The notes under the pieces were generated by a model. That model ran no database searches. It was not told where the DNA came from and worked only from the letters and a program-made list of their open reading frames with translations. From Bryoerythrophyllum caledonicum (Eukaryota > Streptophyta > Bryopsida > Pottiales > Pottiaceae): a DNA stretch of 64,000 bases. Below, one piece after another: positions 43,731 through 55,335 of this stretch. Position 1 is the stretch's first letter; every line of letters starts with the position of its first letter. The position numbers and the translations under genes are program-made. The DNA is taken from the NCBI GenBank assembly GCA_963971425.1, contig OZ020515.1, positions 2,720,678-2,784,677 on the forward strand, in the 5' to 3' direction.

Positions 43731-45923
43731 TGTGAGCCGCAAAAATGGCCCACGGTGATGAATTGACCTCACATCGTGTCCATAAAGGCTATTAAATGGT
43801 GAAAATGGGTTACCCCATTGGTTAGTTCATGGCTTCCGATTGAATTAACCAAATTAGCCTTCCCGTGCACGAAATCTTTAATTGGGAGCCACATTGTGGT
43901 AACCAAGAATTTTATAAAGTTAACCCAAAAAAATAATTAGAAAGAAAAAAATAAAATAAAAGAGTGGAAAAACCAAAAACATTAGAAAATGAAGAAAAGA
44001 GGAAGAGTAACGACAAGAGGAAAGAAGGAGAAGGAGATATTGAGAGCCCTAAAAGAAAGGAGGGAAAAAATAGTCCAAAAGGCCAAGGAGCTTGGGAAAA
44101 ACCCTTACCATCGCGTGGCAATTTAGCCATAATCCGAAAAAGGGGAATGCAATCTAGGTCAATTAGTTAGTTGAGCATCTTTGAAGTTATATTAGAAGCT
44201 CACTTATTGGAGATCATGCACACACATGTGGCATGGGATTAAAGTAGGGAATTTAGACTTCCTTGGTTAGTTAGACACCCAATTGTGTTAAAAGCAAGGG
44301 CGGCAAGGAATTAGTGTCATAGGTAAATAGATTTTTTATTTTAAAAGTCATTAATGGAATGGCCAAAGGCGGCGGGGAACAACCATGGGAACGAAGGGAG
44401 CAAAGCTGGGGGTTTACCCCCCTGAGGGAGGATCATTATTCGAATGGGGAGAGTGTGGGAGCTAGACAGGAGAGAACTGAGCGAATGAGAGCCGGAAGCC
44501 CCGGCCACTGTGAGGGTGAATTAGGTTAACGAAGAAGACGAATCACGAAGAGCAAGAGTAGGACCAGCATACGAAGAGGACGATCACGAAGAGCAAGGAC
44601 AGGAGCAACACGCGAAGAAGACGAATCACTAAGAGTTAGAACTGGAGCAGCATACGAAGAGGACGATCATCACGAAGAGCAAAAACCGGAGCAGCACGCG
44701 AAGAGCAAGATCGGAAGCAGCATACGAAGAGGACGATCATCACGAAGAGCAAGGACAGGATCAGCACACGAAGAGGACGATCATCACGAAGAGCAAGAGC
44801 AGGAGCAGCATTTGAAGAGCAAGAATAGGAGCAGCATTTGAAGAGTTAGAACAGGAGCAACACACGAAGAAGACGAATTAGGAAGAGCAAGAGCAGGAGC
44901 AGCATACGAAGAGAAGGAGCAGCATACAAAGAGGACGATCATCACAAAGAGCAAGGCCAGGAACAACACACGAAGAGGACAATCATCACGAAGAGCAAGA
45001 GTAGGAGCTGCATATGAAGATGACGATCATCACGAAGAGCAATAACAGGAGCAGCATACGAAGAGCAAAAACATGAGCAGCAGACGAAGAGGACGATCAT
45101 CACGAAGAGCAAGAACAGGAGCAGCACACGAAGAGGACAATCATCACGAAGAGCAAGAGCAGGAGCAGCACACAAAGAAGACGAATCACGAAGAGCAAGA
45201 GCATGAGCAGCACACCAAGAGCAAGAACAGGAGCAGCATACGAAGAGGACGATCACGAAGAGCAAGAGCAGGAGCAGCATACGAAGAGGACGAATCACGA
45301 AGTGAAGGAAGGAGGGTGAATTGAATTAAATCAGGGAGCCGCTCCTCTCCCCTAGCTAGTAGTCAAATTCTTGTGCATGAGGGAAACCTAATTTTCTGAA
45401 CACAAAAACTATGCGGAAGCGCTGCCAATTTTTTGCTAGAATTAGGGTTTGTTATGGATTCAACTAAACAACCGGTTAAGGGTCATTAGTAAGTAAACTC
45501 AGCTGGAGGTCATCCTTAACAAGACTAAAGTGGATTAATTGTATGAATGGAGGTGGTATATGCGTGGAAATGTGATGCATGACCTTGAATAAAATCATAT
45601 GTTGAGCATGTACTGCTGGTCGTTGGTTATGAGTGCATGGTTGGGTCGTATGGTTGGTTGAGGGCTGCCACCGTGTTAAGCAAGAAAAACTAATAAGGAT
45701 ACAAAAAACAAACGTAAAAAACGGAGATATAATCACTAAGATAATGAGGAATTAAACTTAACATAGAAAGAGGAGCCTGTCTGCTGTCGACTGGTTTCAG
45801 GGTCACACCTAAGTCTAGACCTGATCATTAAGGGTCTATGTAAGTTTGTGATGTTGAATTGAACCCATTAGGATCTTGTGTTCAAGATAGGCCACCCTTT
45901 AGGGGCGGTTTATTTGGCTCACA
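43731..45923 (+). mobile_element. Solo LTR-A in FCP1-like gene 2, TAAAC duplication
   Basis: It starts TGTGAGCCGC and ends TTGGCTCACA, flanked by TAAAC at 43726-43730 and 45924-45928. It is 2193 bp, shorter than the copy at 1394 because its type I minisatellite (about 44530-45300) has fewer units. Near identity with the LTRs at 1394 and 5696 suggests a recent insertion. LTR-LTR recombination has removed the internal region. Confidence 0.95.
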
Positions 45924-46315
45924 TAAACCATCCTACCAAGAGGTACATGTTCAAGGACCTCTCTAAACTCGCAAGGGACCATGAGATCGTCGATCCCAGC
46001 GTGACGTTGCTTATTGACGATAGTCCTGAGAAGAATCTCCTGAATGACGAGTTCAGTGCTATTCACCGACCTTCGTGGGCTGGTGATATGGATGACAACT
46101 TCTTCCGCCACATCCTGCATCCATGGTTGTCGAGTATGATAGCATCACGTTGTTCTGTACCTCAATATGTGCAGGCCAATCCCCTTTCCCGATTTACTGA
46201 TGGTGAATCTGTTCATAGATGCTTTAAAGTAGGTGAATGTATAGTAAGAGGATGCTCTCAATGGTGGGACCAACAAGCTCGTAGATTTATTTCACTTGAA
46301 TCTTCTCCGTCGTGA

Positions 46316-46496
46316 ACAGAAGCGGTCTAGTATTTTTTAATTTGACCACGCCGGTTCTAAATACCCGCGCGACTTGTTACGCTCTTTTACGTTGTTAGCA
46401 GCGCCATGTCACAGCTGTTTTGTTATGATTCTCCTAAATATTTTGTTCATTACCTTGTCTATTGTGTATAACATTCTTTCTTTTGTTATGTTCACA
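46316..46496 (+). other. Spacer between tandem FCP1-like genes
   Basis: This short non-coding stretch ends in a good acceptor, TATGTTCACAG (46487-46497), before the next FCP1-like exon. Confidence 0.5.
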
Positions 46497-46497
46497 G

Positions 46498-46742
46498 CGA
46501 CGTCGTGACTATTCGAAGAAAGTTGTCGTATTGTCTGTCAACGGATTGCTTTGTTTCGAGCCATACCACAATGACAACCCACAACGATTTGATCTGAAGA
46601 ACATAATAGTTTGGCCTGGTTTCGTAGAATTCTTCAAAATCCTTCTCAGGTCCTTCCATGTGGATATATGGTCGTCCATGCAAGCGAAGCGCCCAAAAAA
46701 GGTTCTTCAAGTCATCCTCCCCGTAGATATAAGGACAAAACT
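46498..46742 (+). pseudogene. FCP1/NIF-like HAD gene 3, 5' part, cut by element B1
   Basis: The exon begins after TTCACAG and encodes RRRDYSKK, motif I VVLSVNGLLC, a conserved VWPGFVEF block, motif II DIWSSM and the start of the following helix. The motif I nucleophile Asp is Ser, so this copy would lack phosphatase activity even if expressed. The frame is cut inside a Leu codon at 46742 by element B1 and resumes at 63897. It follows gene 2 on the same strand, giving a tandem pair. Confidence 0.75.
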
Positions 46743-48065
46743 TGTTGCAGTTCGTAGAGACAGTATCCCTCCGGAATGCTTTTAATCGTCACTAAGAGCT
46801 TCCCAAAGTAACCGCTCCGGATTCGTTCCCACAGAGATCTAATATTCTTCTTTCCAATACTCCGGATTACTAAACTTAATCACAACAATTCGTTTACGAG
46901 TTAACTATAGTCTTTACTTACTTAGGTTAGGTCCAGATCCTTCCGGATCCCGGATAATGTACAGCGTTTTCCGGAGAGTAATCTTCCGGAAATCTGGAGG
47001 GTGGTTTGATTAGTCTCTGTTCCTCCTCAGAGAGTCTTCTGGAGTTTTTAAGCGAGTGGCCGAAGTCCACTGACCCTGTTTTGTGTAAGTGGCTGGGTTT
47101 CCCACTGCCCGGTGACTTAAAGTGGCTAGGCACCCACTGTCCGGAAGTTTATAGTGACCGAACACCACTCTCCCTACTCGGCTTACTGGTAATTTGATTG
47201 CTGCGGCCGGACGTCGGCTCTCACGACATCCGGAAGGCCTTCCGGATGCGGTCACATAGAGACTAATCCGGACTACAACGACATTACGGTGGGTATGGTT
47301 GCAATTCTCCGGAACGGAGGTTCACCGTTCACTATGGTTATTCCGCCTAGGTATTGGTATCAGGCTTTTTCCTATCTTAGGGGGGAACTCCATTATTGAC
47401 CGGAATCCAGTTTTGCACGGTTCCCACCGCGAACTAGAGATTACCAAGAACACCTCTGCAGTTCATCTCTTTCCCTCCTGGCAAGTTCAAGACCCTGGAG
47501 ACTACCAGGAACACCTCTGCAATAGTTCTCTCCAGCTCTTCCAGGCGATCTTCTAGCACTGACCTCGATAGCTTCCCCCTTCGGCAAATCAGTTGAATTA
47601 CCCTACTCCGGAAGAATTACTCACACAACCATACCCTCAAGAATGGATCCGTCACTCACAGGTTCCATACGTCACACCAAAACACAAGGTAGCAAGTCTA
47701 GTGCAAATGATAACGTATATTTCCGAGTGAGAAGAACAAGATAAGAGGGTTTTGCCCAAAACCCTACTACTAAGTGCTCACTGAGTTCTACCTAAACTTA
47801 GATTTTCTCCTAGCCTGCTACGGGAAGTCCGCTAGATCTTATCTAAAAGATTCGAGAAATCCAGAAAAGTTCCAGATTGGATCTTAGATCCAGAAACCAC
47901 GGAACAGTTCCGTCTCCGGAAGTCCTACTCTAACTACAAAACCGGCTATTGATTCCGGCAGCAGCCGGGTGCGCTTGGGGCCCCATTGTTAGTCGCTGCT
48001 AATCCGGACTCTAACCCTCAGAGAAAAAATATATATATATATATATATTTAAAGACTAACTAATC

Positions 48066-48272
48066 CTAAGTTGGAGCACCTGGGCCCCGGTTTCTACCAC
48101 TCCGGCGGGAGGGGGAGATCTCTACCGGAACACGTGCCTTATCCTTCGCCTTCTTTGACGTTGCCGGCAAAAGGTTGGTCTTCCGAGTCGAAGGTCCGAT
48201 TGCTGGAGGAACAACCGCCACCGGAGTCTTGGCATCCGGCGGTGGTCCTTCCGGAATCGAAGGTGCTGATGT
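48066..48272 (-). pseudogene. Element B1 gene, C-terminal fragment
   Basis: It encodes the Pro-rich tail of the B gene, ending SRRSGRNRGPGAPT. It is separated from the rest (61537-63384) by the LTR-A2 nest at 48273. Confidence 0.75.
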
Positions 48273-49095
48273 TGTGAGCCGCAAAAACGGCTCACGGTGA
48301 TGAATGGACCTCACATCGGGTCCATTAAGGCTAATGAGTGGTGAAAATGGGTTATCCCATTGGTTAGCACGTGGTCTTTTGATCAAAATTAGCTAAAAGT
48401 GCCTTCCATGCGCTAATTTCTTAACTAGGAACCACTTATTGGCAATCGTGGAATTTAGGTAGTTAGCCAAAAAAAGAAAATAAAATAATAAAAAGAAATA
48501 AAAAATAAAGAAAAGGTCGGAAAACAAAAAAAACAATAGAAAGGGATAAGAATTAGAAGTGATGGAGAGGAATTTACCTCCTACCAAATCGGGGACCCGC
48601 CATTGGCGACGGTGAAGAAATCACGGAAAAAACTAGGAGAAGAAGAAGGAGGATGGTGAGGAGAAAAGAAAAAGAAATAGCGTTAAAAGCCCTTAAAAGA
48701 AATAGTCAAAGGGGGCCAAAAAGAAGTGGAAAAGAATCCTCACCAATCACTAAGTAAATTGGGAATTACCCCAAGCAAGGGGAATTCAATTTAGGTAGGT
48801 TAAATTAGATTTTTCACCGTTGGAAATTAGCTAATAGCTCACTTATTGAGATCATGCACCCCCATGTGGCATGGAGTTAATGTTTAGATTTAGATATTCC
48901 TTGGTTAGTGGGACACCCACTCTTGTTAAATGCAAGGGTGGCACGGAATTAGTAGTCATAGGGTTAGTAGGTTTTGTAAGAGGGAAGCCATTTATGGAAG
49001 TAGGCCAAAGGCGGCAGGGAACTTCTTTGGGAAACCAAGGAGAACAAAGGTTGGGAGGTTACCCCCTGGAGAGGCCTCATTCGATTAGTGTGCAA

Positions 49096-52000
49096 TGTTG
49101 CAGTTCGTAGAGACAGTATCCCTCCGGAATGCACTCAATCGTCACTAAGTGTTTCCCAGAGTAACCGCTCCGGTTTCGTTCCCATAGAGACCTAATGTTC
49201 TTCTTTCCAATACTCCGGACTACTTTACTGATCACAGCAATACGGTTACAAGTTAGCTATAAGGTACACTTAATTATGTTGGATCCGGGTCCTTCCGGAA
49301 TCCAGGTTATATACAAAGCTTTCCGGAGAGTAGTCTCCGGAAATCTGGAGAGGAGTTTGATTTATCTCTGTTCCACCTCAAAGAGTCTTCTGGAGTTTTT
49401 AAGCGAGTGGCCGAAGTCCACTGACCCTGTTTTGTGTAAGTGGCTGGGTTTCCCACTGCCCTGTGACTTAAAGTGGCTAGGCACCCACTGTCCGGAACTT
49501 ATAGTGACCGAACACCACTCTCCCTACTTTGCTAACCGGTAATTTGATTGCTGCGGCCAGACGTCGGCTCTCACGACATCCGGAAGGCCTTCCGGATGCG
49601 GTCACACAGAGACTAATCCAGACTACAACGACATTCCGGGGGGGTATGGTTGCAATTCTCCGGAACAGAGGAACACCGACTACTATGGTTGTTCCGTCAA
49701 GGTATGGGTGTCAGGCTTTTTCCTATCGTGGGGGAGAACTCCGGTATTGACCGGAATCCAGTTTTGAGCGGTTCCTACCGCGAACTAGAGATTACCAGGA
49801 ACACCTCTGCAGTTCATCTCTTCCCCTCCTGGCTACTTCCGGACCCTGGAGACTACCAGGAACACCTCTGCAATAGCTCTCTCCAGCTCTCCCAGGCGAT
49901 CTCCTAACACCGACCTCGACAGCTTCCCCCTCCGGCAAAGCGGTTGAATTACCCTACTCTGGAAGAATTACTCACACAACCAAACTCTCAAGAAATGGAT
50001 CCGTCCCTCACAGGTTTTCTACGCTATCTCAATCACACAAGGTAGCAAGTCTGATGCGAACTGATAACACATATTCCTGAATGAGGAGAACAAGATAAAA
50101 GGGTTTTGCCAAAAACCCTGCTGCTAAGTACCAACTAAGTCCCACCTAAACTTAGATATCTTCCTAACAATCAATGGCAAGTCCGCTAGATCTTATCTAA
50201 AGGATCCGAGAAATCCGGAAAAAGTTCAGATCGGATCTTAGATCCACAATTCTCGGAACTGTTCCGTCTCCGGATTTCCTAATCTAACTAAAGACTGGCT
50301 ATCGACTCCGGCAGCAGCCGGGTGCACTTGGGGCCCCATCGTTAGTCGCTGCTGATCCGGACTCTAACCCTGAGACAAAAGAGAGGAGACGCAAAAACTA
50401 ACTAATCCTAAGTCGGAGCTCCTAGGCCCCGGTTTCTCCCACTCCGGCGGGAGGGAGAGATCTCTACCGGAACTCGTGCCTTGCCCTTCGCTTTCTTGGA
50501 TGTTGCTGGCGAAAGAGTGGTCCTCCTTGTCGAGGGTCCGGATGTTGGGTGAACAGCTGTCTCCGGAGTACTGGCGTCCGGTGGTGGCGGTGGTGGTTGC
50601 GGTGATCCTTCCGGAACAGGAGGTACCGGTGATCTTGCCGCGGAGGCTGGCCCGGTCTTCTAGACCAAGTCCCTGTAGCTTCCAGAAGGGCTCCGCGGTC
50701 CGTCCGCCAATTTCCGAGATACGGACCTTGGTGCAGCTGGGAGGTCGCCATCTGCCGGAGGATCCGGCAATCGCATGTTGGGTGGCGACAGGAGATCCGA
50801 AAGCTTCTTCAGGATCTCACTTGTACTCGGGTTGAGAAGTACAATACCTTCCGTCGGCGTCCGAGGTGACGGAGTGTCCAGGGTTTCCGGATTGCCGGAG
50901 GTCCCCGGAGCTGGAGTTGTCGCAGGAGGAGAGGGTTCCGGAGGAGCTGCAGTTCGTGTGGTGGTCGGAGTAACTTCCGGACCAGGGACTGGTGGTTCTT
51001 CCGGATAATCCACGACGATGTTGTCGACGAGTAGTCGCATCTGCTCCCAAGTCCGGCCCATCTTCTCCGCCTGGTCTAACAGAAACCGTATGATGTTGGC
51101 CCTGCTGACCTTCTCCTTCTTCTCCACCAGTTCGGTGAAGAGTCGGCTCCGGTTGACCGTGTCAACCGGAAAATCCAGGGCTGCCCGGACCTCCTTCAAG
51201 GCGGTTGCGGAGGCATTGGCCTTCCCTTCGGCCAGTTTCCGGGCCGTCACTGCCAGGGCGGCCTCCGCAATGTACTGCTTCATCTTCTTCTCCATGTCGG
51301 TGTTGACCTTGTACATGGTGTTGATCTGCGCGTGCAGTGCCTTTCCGTCAGTCTCCCGGTTCCGGAGCTCCTCCACCCTGTTGATGGCATCCTCCAACCG
51401 GTCGACATCCAGGCTCCGGAAGATCTGGGTTACGCTGGTGGTGATGACAAAGTTGGTCTCCTTCAGGAGACCAACTCTCCAGCCGATCTCGCGGGTCAGC
51501 TCATCCATTTGCTTCAGCTGCCCCTTGGAGTCGTCCTTGTCAACCTTCCTCCTCTTCCGGCTGGTCCCTTCCGAGTGTCCGGACTCTTCTTCCCCAGATG
51601 ACGCGGAGGAACTGCGGATTTCCGGACTTGTCGTCTCGGGCTCTCTCCCCCTCGGTCTCTTGGGGTTTTTCCGGCCTTCCGGAGTGCTCGTGGTGGCTGC
51701 CTCTGGTGCAGCGTCCTTCCCTCCGGACTCCTCTCCTTCCGACTCGTCCGCCCCATACCTCTGGAAGTTCAGCACTTCGTCGTAGTGCCGGACTTCCGCC
51801 TGAGTGAGCTGCTGGTGGTGAGCATAAAGGTGCACCACATATGAAGCTAGCGGAGTTGCTGATTTCTTCACCTTCTGGAGGTTGGCCACGAGCCGGTTGA
51901 TCAGCTCGGTCATCAGCGTCCCCCAGTCGACGATGATCTTTCCCCGGAGTGCTCAGAGAAAAGTACAGGCCGACTTCGCCACCACCCTTCTCGGCTTTTC

Positions 52001-52999
52001 TGGATGGAAGATAGGGTTTAAAAACCCTAACACGAGTTGGGCATCTTGGTGCTTAAGGTCTTGGAGGTTGAAGCCGTCCTTTGGGTCAGCAGGTCCTCTG
52101 AATTCATCCGTCAGAAACTCGTCCCTCCTTTCCACCACCTTGGTGCGGCCAGCCCGGAAATCGTAGGCCTGGGACCACTCCGGGACTCCCCATACTTCCG
52201 GGTGGGCTCTCATCAGCCCCTTGTATTTCTCGTCCGGCGTCCCGACAAGCTCCCGGACGTAGACCTCCTCCCGGGTGCCCCATGGAACCTCGAGCAACCC
52301 CTCACAGCCCATGTACTTCAAACTGTTCTTCAGCATGCCGAGCTCGTCCGGGTCCTCTGGTATCTCCGGAACAACGCGGGTTAAGGGAGGTAGGGTAACT
52401 GCCGGTTCGTTGTCTCTTCGACCGCGTCCATCCCTGTCCGTCTTCTTCTTCTTTGCCATCGGTGCAGACTTCATGAGTTCTGCCTATCTCCTCATAGTCT
52501 CTCGAGGTTGTCCTTGCACTCACCAACCTCACAAAGACCCTCTCTAACGGACGCACGTCCGTTCTAACCGTCTGAATTCCAAACCCTAACGGCAAGCGGT
52601 TAGCAAAACCGAAAGAGTAGGGGCGCGAAATGAGAGCAAGAGGGAAGAAAGAGATTGCCTGATCGCGAAAAGATGGAGTGAGAAGAAAGAGGGTTCCGCC
52701 AAACCCCAGCCTTAAGTAGTCTGGCTGTTTGTACGGTATCATGATGACAGTTGATGACGACGGTTCCAGCTGACGGTTCCGGATAACTGTCTGCCCCGGA
52801 ATTCCGGGAACTACTCCGGCTCAGATTTTACTATCTTTTGGCGTAATTAGTGTTTTCAGTCCCACCCATCCGTCCTTATTTCTACCTGGAGACTATAGGC
52901 TGTTATTTAGTGTTGAGTTACATTACTATTACTATTTTTTTCCGTTTTAGCCGGATTGTTACGTTAACTTCCGGCACCATGTGGAAGCGGAGTCCCACA
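49096..52999 (-). mobile_element. Element B2 (3904 bp), TGCAA duplication
   Basis: It starts TGTTGCAGTTCG and ends GAGTCCCACA, flanked by TGCAA at 49091-49095 and 53000-53004. It lies inside LTR-A2 and carries the best-preserved B gene (50408-52474, minus strand). Confidence 0.92.
50408..52474 (-). pseudogene. Element B2 gene: 688-codon frame with two stops
   Basis: The ATG at 52474 (MKSAPMAKKKK) opens a single frame to a TAG at 50408, interrupted only by a TGA (51953-51955) and a TAG (50660-50662; B3 has CAG there). The N-terminal ~240 residues look folded (markers EIPEDPDELGMLKNSLKYMG, REEVYVRELVGTPDEKYKGL, INRLVANLQKVKKSATPLASYVVHLYAHHQ). An acidic/basic linker and a coiled coil follow (ETDGKALHAQINTMYKVNTD; KKMKQYIAEAALAV). 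The C-terminus is Pro/Ser/Thr-rich with a basic end. The layout recalls plant-transposon proteins with an N-terminal domain, coiled coil and Pro-rich tail (some gag-like), but I do not recognise the family. Confidence 0.6.
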
Positions 53000-53004
53000 T
53001 GCAA

Positions 53005-53339
53005 GGAGTACCGAAAAAAAAAAAAAAGAGAGAGAGAAGAGGTGTGGAGAGAATGTGCAAAGAGAGAACTGGAGAGAATGAGAGCCGGAAGCCCCGGCCA
53101 CTGGAATTATGAATTAGGTTGACGAAGAGCAGGAGCAGCAATGCGATTACGAAGAACAAGAGCAGCAACACGAAGACGAAGAGCAGGAGCAGCAACACGA
53201 AGACGAAGAGCAGGAGCAGCAACACGAAGACGAAGAGCAGGAGCAGCAACACAAAGACGAAGAGCAGGAGCAGCAACACGAAGACGAAGGCAGGAGCAGC
53301 AACACGAAGACGAAGAGCAGGAGCAGCAACACGAAGACG
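53005..53339 (+). repeat. LTR-A2 body and type III minisatellite, left of gap
   Basis: The LTR sequence (GAGAGCCGGAAGCCCCGGCC, shared with LTRs at 1394 and 43731) leads into 27-bp units of ACGAAGACGAAGAGCAGGAGCAGCAAC form. The array is cut by the assembly gap. Confidence 0.85.
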
Positions 53340-53539
53340 NNNNNNNNNNNNNNNNNNNNNNNNNNNNNNNNNNNNNNNNNNNNNNNNNNNNNNNNNNNNN
53401 NNNNNNNNNNNNNNNNNNNNNNNNNNNNNNNNNNNNNNNNNNNNNNNNNNNNNNNNNNNNNNNNNNNNNNNNNNNNNNNNNNNNNNNNNNNNNNNNNNNN
53501 NNNNNNNNNNNNNNNNNNNNNNNNNNNNNNNNNNNNNNN
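53340..53539. other. Assembly gap, 200 N
   Basis: Exactly 200 N placed inside the minisatellite; the round number suggests an arbitrary gap length. Confidence 0.98.
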
Positions 53540-55335
53540 GGTAAGAGTGCTATGTGCATGTAATAAGTTGAATTAAGTCTAACCTAGAAAGGAGAGACTC
53601 TTTAAGGTAGATTAATCGCATTTGTGTTTTATGACTAGTGTAAAGACAAATGAATTTACAATTTCCATTACACTCAATTCCTCAAGGTGGATGAATTGCA
53701 TTTCGTTTTGATTTCTAAGAAGAACATAATTAATGATTTGTATTGAAATTCAATGGAATCTTCCATCGGTCTATCTAGGCATGGATTAAGAGTCTTCACA
53801 GTTGACCACATGCACAATTGATAAAGAAATAATGTTCTTTCTAGGCACTTAGTCCTTGGGTTTAATGAATACTTTGTTCCTTTAGAGGGATGCATAACAA
53901 CCTTAAATTCTTAAGAGTTTGGGTTAAACTTAAGTTTTGTTGATGGAAGAGAGTTTTTGTATAGAAATTAGAGTTAAATTAAAATACAATAGACGCTAGA
54001 ACATCCGAGAAATGAGTTTAGAATCAAAAGGAGAATATGTGTGAGTCTTGGTGTTTTGTGAGTTGACCCGTTTTAAACCTTACAAAAATCTAAACCCAAA
54101 TATGTAAAAATGTCCAAAATTATTAGTGGTTCTTTTTATACTACCCAGAAATGTGTGAACATTTTTTACTTTGCTTGAAAATTAGATTTTTCATTGAAGG
54201 CATGAAATATTTATTGACGTTTTTAAGAAACCTAGGTACGATCTAGTAATACAAAGACTCTTAAAATCGATGGACGCTTCTAGCAAAATGTTTGGAGTTG
54301 CGCGGAGTCAAAGTATGTGTGATTAGAAGAGCATTGCTTTTTCTTTAGGAATCCAAGTGGAACAAAATTAATGTTTCCACTAGGCTTGCATTATGGAAAT
54401 CTTTGTTTAACATTCCGCAATATTTCAATTAAAATCACAATCATAGGAACGTGCACCAAGTGAAAAGTTTCTCCCCGGGGGTGATTTTTTCCTTCAAGGA
54501 TTAGACCAAGGTCTTGCATGATCAATACATCTCAATAAAAGAAAGATCCATTAGTCGAAGGAATTTTTTTGAACCATTACTAATTTGTCTTCGCCATTCA
54601 CATGGGATTCCATAATTTTAATGCTTTACGCTCCGGAAATTATGATGCCAACTCCAGAATGGTGTGGCAACTGACAATCCGACAAAGGACAAAGCACTTA
54701 TGAACGGATGAAGTATTCCGCCGGAAATGTTCATCCGCTCATAACTTATGCAATTTTCATCCGATGAGGGATTGTCACACCAACTTAGAATCAGCGGGTC
54801 ATGGAGAAGAGTGTGATGTGCAACAAACGGCGGGCCGTCCGCCGATCGGACGGCCAATCCGACGGACGGCCAATCGGACGGCCACTCCGACGGCCGGTGG
54901 GCCGTCCGCCGATAGGCCGTCCGCCGAGGGGCCGTCCGCCGATCGGACGGCCAATCCGACGGACGGCCAATCGGACGGCCACTCCGACGGCCAGTGGGCC
55001 GTCCGCCCGAATCGGACGGCCAGGCGGCCGTCGACCTGATCAGACGGCCATTGCGCGCTCGTGCAATCAAATCACGGCCGTCCGATCAGGCGGACGGCCG
55101 AGGTGCCGTCCGATAGCCCCGACGGCAACGACCGATCGGACGGTCTAGCGCAATTTGACGGCTGCGATCTGGCCGCGTTGCACCTCGTTGAATCCGACGG
55201 TCCAAAAAACTTACCAGGGCCTTCCGTAAATGCATTTTACCCCCCCCCGGACGCTACGTCCGACGTGACGTCAGGACGTCCTCGTCTTAGGACGTCCTAG
55301 GACGCTCTCAAACCCCCAAGGACGTCGGATTGGTA
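53540..55335. other. Unexplained 1.8-kb insert within the minisatellite
   Basis: This AT-rich, then GC-rich sequence has no match to LTR-A or B and no supported gene. It lies between two stretches of the same 27-bp array. It may be a genuine insertion or a misjoined contig next to the gap. TTTGGAGTTGCGCGGAGTC (about 54292-54310) recurs with one change near 28481. Confidence 0.4.
54826..55320. repeat. GC-rich palindromic array P3 (GGCCGTCCG...CGGACGGCC)
   Basis: A 97-bp period is visible (units from 54844 and 54941) and is made of inverted GGCCGTCCG/CGGACGGCC words. One clean pair with 9-bp arms and 6-nt spacer spans 55076-55099. Towards 55270-55310 the palindrome AGGACGTCCT appears instead. 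Antisense and sense frames rich in Arg/Pro/Gly are artefacts of composition. Confidence 0.8.

Larger units (their letters stand above)
42161..46315 (+). pseudogene. FCP1/NIF-like HAD gene 2, split by a solo LTR
   Basis: The predicted exons are 42161-42947 (donor CCCAG|GTAGGT), 43032-43181 (donor GAAC|GTGAGA) and 43411-46315. All junctions are phase 1, which supports the model. Exon 1 encodes 262 residues of unrecognised acidic sequence, exon 2 a Ser-rich linker, exon 3 the HAD domain: motif I IMDLNGFLV, motif II IIWSCAM, motif III Lys in FKDLSK, motif IV LLIDDSPEK, and a tail ending SSPS. The second motif I Asp is Asn. A TGA at 43437-43439 interrupts exon 3 unless the later acceptor CCTGAG|CACC (43440) is used, which also keeps phase. 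The LTR at 43731-45923 sits between VN and HPTKRY; without it and one TAAAC the frame is continuous. Confidence 0.75.

Noticed and set aside
50476..52547. Plus-strand frames of 90-255 codons across B2, B3 and B1
   Set aside because: Antisense shadows of the minus-strand B gene, whose frame carries the conserved N-terminal and coiled-coil pattern in all three copies.
54618..55148. Arg/Pro/Gly-rich frames in both directions
   Set aside because: Caused by the GGCCGTCCG palindromic array.
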